Positions 1 through 5,467 of a stretch of 6,692 nucleotides of DNA are shown in pieces. The notes under the pieces are model-generated. The model was not told where the DNA came from and did not search any database. It saw only the letters and a program-made list of their open reading frames with translations. Both the position numbers and the translations under genes were made by a program. Source of the DNA: Mariprofundus sp. (GTDB lineage Bacteria; Pseudomonadota; Zetaproteobacteria; Mariprofundales; Mariprofundaceae); assembly GCA_030951095.1 (NCBI GenBank), contig JAUZQI010000166.1, positions 1 through 6,692 on the forward strand, in the 5' to 3' direction. Position 1 is the first letter of the stretch, and every line of letters begins with the position of its first letter.

Positions 1-1
1 A

Positions 2-259
2 ATCATCACGGTTTTAAGTCTTATATTCACAACGCCGGTATGGGCGACTGAAATCCCGGATGCTGATTCGGCATCGGCGCAACTGTTTTCACAGCGATGC
101 AGCGACTGCCACAGCCTGCCGCATCCGGCTCGCCTTGACTGGCCGCACTGGCGTTCCATGTTGCATGTGATGAAGCAGCGCATGGCTGAACGGGATATAT
201 CCTTGCCGAATGAAGAATGGAGGCAGATTGCCGGATATCTGAAATCACATGCGCGCTAA
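2..259 (+). CDS. Small monohaem c-type cytochrome, 5' end cut off by the window
   Basis: This open frame runs in from the left edge and ends at TAA (257-259), leaving 85 visible residues. The first visible residues are hydrophobic and end in PVWA followed by TEIPD, which looks like the end of a Sec signal peptide with an AxA-like cleavage site, so only the first few residues are probably missing. A single haem-binding motif CSDCH is encoded at 98-112, followed by SLPHP and a helical stretch rich in Met and Trp (WPHWRSMLHVMKQRM) that could supply the distal Met ligand. The mature protein would be about 70 residues, typical of a small class I-like periplasmic electron carrier. Its redox partner cannot be named. 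The next gene encodes a TlpA-like thioredoxin whose start overlaps or abuts this stop, so the two are probably cotranscribed. Cytochrome identity is well supported; the subfamily is unknown. Confidence 0.8.
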   Translation: MITVLSLIFTTPVWATEIPDADSASAQLFSQRCSDCHSLPHPARLDWPHWRSMLHVMKQRMAERDISLPNEEWRQIAGYLKSHAR

Positions 260-944
260 CATGAAAATGAAACAAACAACGCTGCTGTTGATTTCATGCA
301 TGCTGATGTTGGTCGGGGCAGTTGAAACCCCGGCTGATCCGGTTGGCTCCGCGCATCAACTGATGCGGGATTTCGGCGTGCAATTGCCGAAAGAGCGCAA
401 ACCTGCGCCGCTGTTTTCATTGCCGAAGCTGGGTGGCGGAGAGGTGTCGCTGGCGGATGCGTACGGTAAATTGGTGCTGCTGCATTTCTGGGCAACATGG
501 TGCGTGCCGTGTCGCCATGAAATGCCGTTATTGCATCGCATCGAGCAGGATTTGGATGCGCAGAAATTCCGTATGATCTGCGTCAACGTGGATCGGGGCG
601 ATAGCGATGATGTGCGACGATTTATCGATAAGGTGAGCCCTGCCTTTCATACCCTGCTCGATCCCGCTGGCTCGGTGCGCAATCGCTATGTCGTGCGCGG
701 CTTGCCAACGACCTATCTGATTGGCCAGGATGGTAAAATCATCGGGCGCATTATCGGCGAACGGGACTGGACTTCACCCGCAGCGAAATTCATGCTGGAG
801 GCACTGCTCAGGAGTGACGGATACGGTAGGGAAGCGCTGATCAAACCAGATTTAATCAGCACTTCCGTAGCAAAAAGGAGCGCAAATGAAAAAACAGTTC
901 ACGATCATGTTATTGTGCCTGCTTACGTTGGCTGGTTGCGATAG
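249..944 (+). CDS. TlpA/ResA-family thiol-disulfide oxidoreductase, exported
   Basis: Residues 5-22 form a basic start plus hydrophobic segment, consistent with a Sec signal peptide. The thioredoxin fold follows, with KPAPLFSLP near 51-59, the active site WATWCVPC (cysteines 85 and 88), and the cis-proline loop GLPTTYLI (Pro153). WCxPC in an exported protein of this type is the signature of TlpA/ResA/DsbE (CcmG) proteins, which reduce apocytochrome c or cytochrome oxidase copper-site thiols in the periplasm. The upstream gene encodes a c-type cytochrome, which fits that role, but the substrate is an inference. The start is not decided: ATG at 249 overlaps the cytochrome stop, while ATGs at 261 and 267 also give good signal peptides, and none has a clear Shine-Dalgarno. 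The fold should finish near residue 190; the last 40 or so residues look unrelated and run 59 bases into the next gene. Confidence 0.85.
   Translation: MRANMKMKQTTLLLISCMLMLVGAVETPADPVGSAHQLMRDFGVQLPKERKPAPLFSLPKLGGGEVSLADAYGKLVLLHFWATWCVPCRHEMPLLHRIEQDLDAQKFRMICVNVDRGDSDDVRRFIDKVSPAFHTLLDPAGSVRNRYVVRGLPTTYLIGQDGKIIGRIIGERDWTSPAAKFMLEALLRSDGYGREALIKPDLISTSVAKRSANEKTVHDHVIVPAYVGWLR
876..880 (+). promoter_or_regulatory. Ribosome binding site of the Met-rich lipoprotein gene
   Basis: AGGAG lies 5 bases before the ATG at 886, inside the extended 3' end of the TlpA-like gene. It is the strongest ribosome binding site in the left part of the window and fixes the lipoprotein start. Confidence 0.75.
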
Positions 945-1494
945 CGGTCAAAAACTGGTGCCGCAGGCAGAGATGGCGAACCAGATGCAGACGTTGCAAA
1001 TACTGGTGAATCAGATACTAATGAGTGCATCGCATGGCACCAATATGAAACTGGCAGGAGATGTTGGGGGACAGGTTTTTCTGGCCGATGCTACAGCGCT
1101 ATTAAGACGCGTCATGTCCGGCCCGGAAATGGAGATGATGCACAAGGGTGGGCAGGAGATGTCGACCAGCATGAAACGAACCCATGCTTTGGGTGATGCG
1201 GCTTTTGATATGCTTGGCTTGATGATGGGACTGACGCCGGAAACGGCCGATATATCGCAACTACGCCGACTAAATGAACTATTGGCTGTAGCAGCTTCTG
1301 GCAATTCGTTGCTGTTGCAGGCCAGTGCGGATGGATCATTAAAATCTGCTATGCGCCAACATGCGCAGAAACTGCTGGATCAGGCCGGACAATCGTTTGT
1401 AGGCGTTCAGGGTACTGGGGCTTATCATGCGTTAGTCGGCCAACTTCTACAGATGCTCGGGGCCGGCAATCATTCTGAACCTGACAAAAGCTGA
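886..1494 (+). CDS. Methionine-rich lipoprotein of unknown function
   Basis: I do not recognise a family. The protein starts with a textbook lipoprotein signal: a lysine-rich start, a hydrophobic core, and the lipobox LAGC with the lipidated cysteine at residue 18. The residue after it is Asp19, which in enterobacteria tends to retain lipoproteins in the inner membrane by avoiding the Lol system; whether that rule holds here is unknown. The 202-residue chain is mostly predicted helix and contains 17 Met (about 8%), clustered at 77-114, including PEMEMMH and two further Met pairs or spaced Met. Such Met/His clusters occur in periplasmic copper-binding proteins, but no established copper motif is seen. 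The start is fixed by AGGAG five bases upstream. The neighbours, a TlpA-like protein and a cytochrome c, point to envelope redox or metal handling, as inference only. Confidence 0.8.
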   Translation: MKKQFTIMLLCLLTLAGCDSGQKLVPQAEMANQMQTLQILVNQILMSASHGTNMKLAGDVGGQVFLADATALLRRVMSGPEMEMMHKGGQEMSTSMKRTHALGDAAFDMLGLMMGLTPETADISQLRRLNELLAVAASGNSLLLQASADGSLKSAMRQHAQKLLDQAGQSFVGVQGTGAYHALVGQLLQMLGAGNHSEPDKS

Positions 1495-1536
1495 TTAGTG
1501 GCGGTAGCATTGGGGGCGAGCATTGTTATCAATATC

Positions 1537-1544
1537 AGGGAGTG
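1537..1544 (+). promoter_or_regulatory. Ribosome binding site of ftsY
   Basis: AGGGAGTG precedes the ATG at 1549, with the GGGAG core six bases from it. It lies in the 54-base gap after the lipoprotein gene; I see no convincing promoter or hairpin in that gap. Confidence 0.65.
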
Positions 1545-1548
1545 ATTT

Positions 1549-2442
1549 ATGACCTCATTCTTTTCCAGATTGAAACAAGGGTTGGGTCGCAGCCGGGATA
1601 CGCTGGCGCAGATGGTGCCTGGCGGTTCGGTGGATGCATTATCCGAAGAGGAATGGATCGATATCGAGGATGGTCTGATTATGGCTGATTGTGGTGGTGA
1701 GTTGTCCGGTTCACTGGTGCAGCAAGCACGCAAATGTCGCGGTAGTTCCATCGAAGCATTAAAGACATCCATGCTTGGTATGATTCCTGAAACAACACCG
1801 ATGAACGAATCTATATCCGGCCCGTTTGTCTTGCTGGTAGTGGGCGTTAACGGCACCGGAAAAACCACCACCATCGGCAAACTGGCGACGATGTTTCGTC
1901 AGCAGGGTAAATCGGTGCTGGTCGGGGCGGGTGATACTTTTCGGGCTGCAGCAGTCGAGCAATTGGCTGTCTGGGTGGATCGCGCCGGTGCCGATTTGGT
2001 GCGCCAGCATGAGGGTGCTGACCCGGCTGCTGTTGCTTTTGATACGGTGCAGCGGGGATTGGCCCGAAATTATGATGTGGTGATTGTTGATCCGGCAGGA
2101 CGCGTGCAGACCGACCGGGGGTTGATGGATGAACTGGCCAAAGTACGCCGTGTGATCACCAAAGCGAATCCTGATGCACCGCATGAGGTATGGCAGGTGG
2201 TCGATGGAGGCACCGGTCAGAATGCCGTGGTGCAGGTGAAAAAATTCCTCGAAGTGGCAGGTACGTCTGGCCTAGTTGTGACCAAACTCGATGGCTCCGG
2301 CAAAGGTGGCATTGTGTTGCAACTGTCACATACATTCGGTTTGCCCATTCGTTATATCGGTGTCGGTGAAACACTGGAAGATTTGATGCCGTTTGACGCC
2401 GAAGATTTTGTGGGTTCGCTGCTTCCGGAGCATATCGCATAA
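1549..2442 (+). CDS. ftsY: Signal recognition particle receptor FtsY
   Basis: FtsY is the membrane-associated SRP-family GTPase that docks Ffh-bound ribosomes at the translocon. The N domain spans about residues 1-90; the NG domain shows G1 GVNGTGKTTT (99-108), DTFRAAAVEQL (129-139), G3-like D181-P-A-G-R, TGQNA (222-226), G4 TKLD (245-248) and the closing GVGE..EDL..F segment (271-282). At 297 residues it lacks the long acidic A domain of E. coli FtsY and starts with a short amphipathic segment (SFFSRLKQGLG) that could serve as the membrane-targeting helix. Two things are odd. The G3 motif, normally DTAGR, reads DPAGR because codon 182 (2092-2094) is CCG instead of an ACN Thr codon. The segments VVDGGTGQNA and TKLDGSGKGG also differ from the common LDATTGQNA and TKLDGTAKGG. 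The family assignment is secure; full GTPase activity is not. Confidence 0.96.
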   Translation: MTSFFSRLKQGLGRSRDTLAQMVPGGSVDALSEEEWIDIEDGLIMADCGGELSGSLVQQARKCRGSSIEALKTSMLGMIPETTPMNESISGPFVLLVVGVNGTGKTTTIGKLATMFRQQGKSVLVGAGDTFRAAAVEQLAVWVDRAGADLVRQHEGADPAAVAFDTVQRGLARNYDVVIVDPAGRVQTDRGLMDELAKVRRVITKANPDAPHEVWQVVDGGTGQNAVVQVKKFLEVAGTSGLVVTKLDGSGKGGIVLQLSHTFGLPIRYIGVGETLEDLMPFDAEDFVGSLLPEHIA

Positions 2443-2467
2443 TCGCGCGGTGAGTGCCGGGGGTCGC

Positions 2468-2791
2468 ATGAAAATAAACAATATTTTCGGCAATATTTCT
2501 CAGGATTTGCCGCAAGAAATCACGCAGACGTTGCTTGCATGCGAGGGGGCTCGCATGGAGCGCATCGTGTCGCATGGGCATGCCTCCCCGGAAAATTTCT
2601 GGTACGATCAGGACGAATCCGAGTGGGTGTTGCTCGTCGCTGGAGCCGCGCGACTGGAAATTGACAGCGATGGTATGTGCAATATGAGGGCAGGAGATTA
2701 TCTTCTGATACCAACGCACAGGAAGCATCGGGTGGACTGGACTGATCCTGAAACAGACACCATCTGGCTGGCATTGTTTTTCAAGGAATGA
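2468..2791 (+). CDS. Small single-domain cupin protein
   Basis: This 107-residue protein is one conserved beta-barrel cupin. Cupin motif 1 is seen around VSHGHASPENFWYDQDESEW (His-x-His followed by Glu) and motif 2 around AGDYLLIPTHRKHRVDWT with a further His, so it probably binds one divalent metal. It resembles the widespread short cupins beginning NIF..I..DLP.E, whose substrate is unknown. The start at 2468 is chosen because family-like sequence begins there, 25 bases after the ftsY stop; a longer frame reaching back to 2393 would overlap ftsY and adds nonsense-like sequence. The ribosome binding site is poor (only a G-run before the start), so translation may be coupled to ftsY. No enzymatic function can be assigned. 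Confidence 0.82.
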   Translation: MKINNIFGNISQDLPQEITQTLLACEGARMERIVSHGHASPENFWYDQDESEWVLLVAGAARLEIDSDGMCNMRAGDYLLIPTHRKHRVDWTDPETDTIWLALFFKE

Positions 2792-2843
2792 ATACAGTTT
2801 GCAGCGGATTCAGTCGGGGATGTTGCGGGGCTTGTTGTGTAAC

Positions 2844-2850
2844 AGGAGGA
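2844..2850 (+). promoter_or_regulatory. Ribosome binding site of the exported cyclophilin gene
   Basis: AGGAGGA lies just before the ATG at 2854 and decides that start over the upstream in-frame ATG at 2788, which overlaps the cupin stop and would put a Cys-rich stretch before the signal peptide. Confidence 0.75.
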
Positions 2851-2853
2851 ATA

Positions 2854-3450
2854 ATGAAACGATTCTTTATGTTATCAGTGCTGCTGGCAGGCATGCTGTT
2901 GCAGTCTGCGCAGGCGGCCATGGCGGAACAGATTCAGGTCAAGATGACGATATCAATGGTTACAATAGAAATGGAGCTGGACAGGGGTAAAGCTCCGGAA
3001 ACGGTGGCTAACTTTCTGCATTATGTCGGCGAAGGTAAATACGACGGCACGATTTTTCATCGAGTGATTCCCGATTTTATGATTCAGGGCGGTGGTTTTG
3101 ATAAGTATATGCACCGCAAAGATACGCTCGGATCAATTCGCAATGAAGCGGATAACGGACTGGAAAACAGCATCGGCTCGGTGACGATGGCGCGCACATC
3201 CGATCCGCACTCGGCGACCAGCCAGTTTTTCATCAATACCCATGACAACAGCTTTCTCAATCATCGCGAAAAATCGTACAGCGGTTGAGGCTATGCCGTG
3301 TCCGGTCATGTGATCAAAGGCATGAGCGTGGTGCGCAGGATCGAATCCGTTCAGACCGGCAATCGTAACGGCATGCAGAATGTGCCGCATGAGCCTGTGA
3401 TGATTGAGCGAGTCGAGGTGATAGAGCAGAAAACAACTATTTTTGATTAA
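2854..3450 (+). pseudogene. Exported cyclophilin-type peptidyl-prolyl isomerase interrupted by an in-frame TGA
   Basis: The frame encodes a periplasmic PpiA-like cyclophilin. Residues 1-24 are a signal peptide (MKRFFMLSVLLAG... ending near AQAAMA). Family blocks follow in order: APETVANFLHYV, GTIFHRVIPDFMIQGGGF (putative catalytic Arg70), IRNEADNGL, and MARTSDPHSATSQFFIN. At codon 145 (3286-3288) a TGA stops translation after SYSG. The same frame then continues with unmistakable cyclophilin C-terminus, GYAVSGHVIKGMSVVRRIE and NVPHEPVMIE, to TAA at 3448-3450, 198 sense codons in all. Relatives usually have a bulky aromatic such as Trp or Phe before GYAV, so one TGG-to-TGA change explains the stop. 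The 144-residue product would lose the last strands of the barrel and is probably inactive. Recoding is unlikely, as TGA ends neighbouring genes and TGG encodes Trp. A sequencing error is possible. Confidence 0.8.
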
Positions 3451-3926
3451 TGTTCTTTGATGGCCTGAATATGTCGAATAAGCTCTGTACTGGAATGGCC
3501 GTTGATGAAGGGCATGACAATGACTTCGCCACCACTCTGGCGGACTTCTTTTGCGCCGACGATATCATCGGGTTGATAATCACCGCCCTTGATCAGAATA
3601 TCCGGCATCAGGGTGGTAATCAGGTTTAAAGGCGTATCCTCTGCAAAGGGTACAACCAGATCGACGGCACGCAGAGCTGCCAGCATGATAGCGCGATCTT
3701 GCAATGGGTTGATTGGGCGAGAGTCTCCTTTCAAACGGTGAATGGAATCATCGTCATTCAGGCCAATGATCAGGATGTCACCAAGCTTTGCCGTTCTGTC
3801 CAGATAATCAATATGGCCGGGATGCAGCAGATCGAAACATCCGTTTGTAAAAACAATTTTCTTTCCTTCTTTTTTCCACTGTCTGACTTGTTCTCTCGCT
3901 TGTTGCAGGGAAATTGAATGCCTCAC
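3447..3926 (-). CDS. rfaE2: Heptose-1-phosphate adenylyltransferase, standalone HldE C-terminal type (RfaE2)
   Basis: The 159-residue protein is a single nucleotidyltransferase domain with FTNGCFDLLHPGHIDYL (residues 26-42), whose HPGH is the nucleotide-binding HxGH motif, then IIGLNDDDSIHRLKGDSRPIN and the late GHSSTELI. This is the second half of bifunctional HldE, which transfers AMP from ATP to D-glycero-beta-D-manno-heptose 1-phosphate to give ADP-heptose for LPS core. Here it stands alone without the kinase half, as in many proteobacteria with separate rfaE1 and rfaE2. It begins with GTG at 3926 in a 4-base GTGA overlap with the stop of the DolP gene, has no clear Shine-Dalgarno of its own, and so is probably translated by coupling. 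The GmhA-like protein encoded upstream in the same operon makes an earlier intermediate of the same pathway. The kinase and phosphatase are not in this window. Confidence 0.93.
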   Translation of the reverse strand: MRHSISLQQAREQVRQWKKEGKKIVFTNGCFDLLHPGHIDYLDRTAKLGDILIIGLNDDDSIHRLKGDSRPINPLQDRAIMLAALRAVDLVVPFAEDTPLNLITTLMPDILIKGGDYQPDDIVGAKEVRQSGGEVIVMPFINGHSSTELIRHIQAIKEH

Positions 3927-4498
3927 GAATTATCAGATTGCATCAGGTCGACGACAGCCGTAACACCAGGCGTTCCGCGGGCAATGTCCTTGGCACGCTG
4001 TCGTTCAATGAGACTTTTAACGACACCTTGCAGATAGACTTTACCATTTACCGTATCGACATGAATTTTGAAGCCTGAGACAAGTTTATCATTCCATAAA
4101 GCGCGTTTGATTCGGGTCGTGATCCAGCTATCGGATAATACGGTGCGAATTTTCGGTTGACCAATTTCCAGCTTATTGTTCACTGAAGTCACGCCACGGA
4201 TTTGTTTGGTAATATAGACGGCACGCTCAATGTGTGAACGGGTTGGCAGATGGCCGGTCAATATAACTCGCCCGCGGATGACCTCAACGCCGATCCAGCG
4301 CGACGGCATATCGCGTTCGGCAATCAGTCGGGCATCAATCTTGGACGAAATCGCGGCATCGTCGAGTTGTCGTCCAACGGTACGTTCATCATGGACACCT
4401 GTAGTTGTGGCTGCAGCAGTGCCAAGCACAGCACTGGCAAAACAGCCGGGTAGAGAAAGTGAAGCTATAAACAGAATAAATATTCGAACGAGAAACAT
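3923..4498 (-). CDS. dolP: Dual-BON-domain outer-membrane lipoprotein DolP (YraP)
   Basis: The start carries a lipoprotein signal with lipobox LPGC (Cys19) and Phe at +2, allowing Lol sorting to the outer membrane. The segment after it, GCFASAVLGTAAATT then VGRQLDDAAIS, closely matches E. coli YraP. Two BON domains follow, roughly residues 47-112 (ending in VTSVNNKLEIG) and 117-187 (SDSWITTRIKRALW, then VNGKVYLQGVV and TPGVTAVV). The length of 191 residues equals that of E. coli DolP as I recall it. In enterobacteria DolP supports outer-membrane integrity and BAM function and binds anionic phospholipid through its second BON domain. Genomic context agrees: it lies downstream of rsmI, yraN and a GmhA/DiaA gene, as in the yraL-yraP region of E. 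coli, although lpoA is absent and an extra gene is inserted. The ATG is set by AGGAG five bases upstream. Confidence 0.9.
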   Translation of the reverse strand: MFLVRIFILFIASLSLPGCFASAVLGTAAATTTGVHDERTVGRQLDDAAISSKIDARLIAERDMPSRWIGVEVIRGRVILTGHLPTRSHIERAVYITKQIRGVTSVNNKLEIGQPKIRTVLSDSWITTRIKRALWNDKLVSGFKIHVDTVNGKVYLQGVVKSLIERQRAKDIARGTPGVTAVVDLMQSDNS

Positions 4499-4503
4499 AG
4501 AAG

Positions 4504-4508
4504 CTCCT
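4504..4508 (-). promoter_or_regulatory. Ribosome binding site of dolP
   Basis: On the minus strand AGGAG lies five bases before the ATG at 4498, within the 15-base gap following the deoxyhypusine-synthase-like gene. Confidence 0.7.
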
Positions 4509-4513
4509 AGGAA

Positions 4514-5467
4514 TTAAAGGATGTCAGCGCCCAATGCTTCCAGCACAGAAGCAAAGAGCAAGGGCAGCAGGATTTCGTCGGGGCCGGACAAGCAGAATCC
4601 GGTTCCATCCGGCAGTGACAAGCGGCTGACCACATCCGTAACAGCGGTGGTGCTGGCGGCAGGGTCAATGATGGCAGTGGTGACGGATTCAATTTCTTTA
4701 CCCACATTGCGGGCTGCATCAAGCGCTTGTAACAGGACACGCGGCATCACTACGCTGGATGCAATATTAATGACTACGCCATGGCTGGAAGCAGCCATCA
4801 TACCGGCCAACAGCCGGAAATCGACCATGGCGGAGGCACCCAGTGATTCGCCATGTGCAGCAGGATGAAAGCAGAATGCATCCGCACCAATGGCTGGGTG
4901 CACGGAAACGGGGACGCCGAAGCGAAAAGCGGTGGCGACTACGGAGTGGTCGAGGTGTTCCAGATCCGACTCTTGCAGGTATTTACCCACACTTTTGCCG
5001 ATTCCCCAGTTTTCAAGTGCACCGAAATTAATGGCGTCATTGATTAAACAGCCGGTTTCTTCGGTGATACAATAATTACCATGGCTCAGTTCACGTTCAC
5101 GAGCTGTCACGGTGCGTCCGGAAATGGCAATTTCCACATCATGCTCCAGTGCTGCACCGGTTAATGCCAGACCTGAAATTATTTTTTGTTCAACGAGACG
5201 GCAAATCATCGGTCCCAGGCCGGAATCAAGCACATGGCCACCACAGGCAAGAACAATCGCATGTTTGTTACGAAAGGCCTGAGTGATGGCATCACGTAAC
5301 CGAAACAGGTCGCCTGCGCAGCCCAAGTTGGGAAGGCTGCAGAGGAAATTTTCAAGACCACTGCCGGGCTGGAATGGTGCACCAAAATCCTTGCTGTCGC
5401 TGTCAATTTTGCGGTTGGCCAGCGGTACGGTTTTGAGCTTGCTGAAAGAAAGCGGTTTAATGGTCAT
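4514..5467 (-). CDS. Deoxyhypusine-synthase-like NAD-binding-fold protein, function unknown
   Basis: The 317-residue protein resembles a bacterial family distantly related to deoxyhypusine synthase. Visible blocks are GSGLENFLCSLPN (35-47), a Rossmann-like IVLACGGHVLDSGLGPMI (71-88), LALTGAALEHDVEIAI (100-115), GNYCITEETG (130-139), a central GVPVSVHPAIGADAFCFHP (184-202), VVINIASSVVMPRVLLQAL (231-249), and a C-terminal SGPDEILLPLLFASVL. The second, third and last blocks line up with the NAD-binding parts of deoxyhypusine synthase. No lysine follows residue 257, so the active-site lysine near the C-terminus of the true enzymes appears absent, and bacteria normally lack eIF5A. The reaction is therefore unknown. 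The start at 5467 is fixed by GGAGG five bases upstream; it overlaps the end of the SIS-domain gene by 11 bases. A longer frame to 5590 is only open sequence inside that gene. The position in a heptose/LPS operon hints at an envelope-sugar role. Confidence 0.75.
   Translation of the reverse strand: MTIKPLSFSKLKTVPLANRKIDSDSKDFGAPFQPGSGLENFLCSLPNLGCAGDLFRLRDAITQAFRNKHAIVLACGGHVLDSGLGPMICRLVEQKIISGLALTGAALEHDVEIAISGRTVTARERELSHGNYCITEETGCLINDAINFGALENWGIGKSVGKYLQESDLEHLDHSVVATAFRFGVPVSVHPAIGADAFCFHPAAHGESLGASAMVDFRLLAGMMAASSHGVVINIASSVVMPRVLLQALDAARNVGKEIESVTTAIIDPAASTTAVTDVVSRLSLPDGTGFCLSGPDEILLPLLFASVLEALGADIL

Noticed and set aside
1470..1880. Minus-strand open frame opposite the start of ftsY
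   Set aside because: It is antisense to conserved FtsY sequence, with no recognisable motif.
2393..2467. Upstream start for the cupin at 2393
   Set aside because: It overlaps the conserved end of ftsY by 50 bases and the added residues do not resemble cupins.
2788..2853. Upstream start for the cyclophilin at 2788
   Set aside because: It would add a Cys-rich leader before a normal signal peptide; AGGAGGA directly before the ATG at 2854 supports the shorter form.
3286..3288. Genome-wide recoding of TGA as Trp or another amino acid
   Set aside because: TGA ends several intact genes here (the Met-rich lipoprotein, the cupin, dolP, yraN, rsmI) at family-typical positions, and TGG is used for Trp throughout.
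3441..3475. Possible Rho-independent terminator between the convergent operons
   Set aside because: Only a weak AAAA/TTTT pairing is present; there is no GC-rich stem followed by a T-run in either direction.
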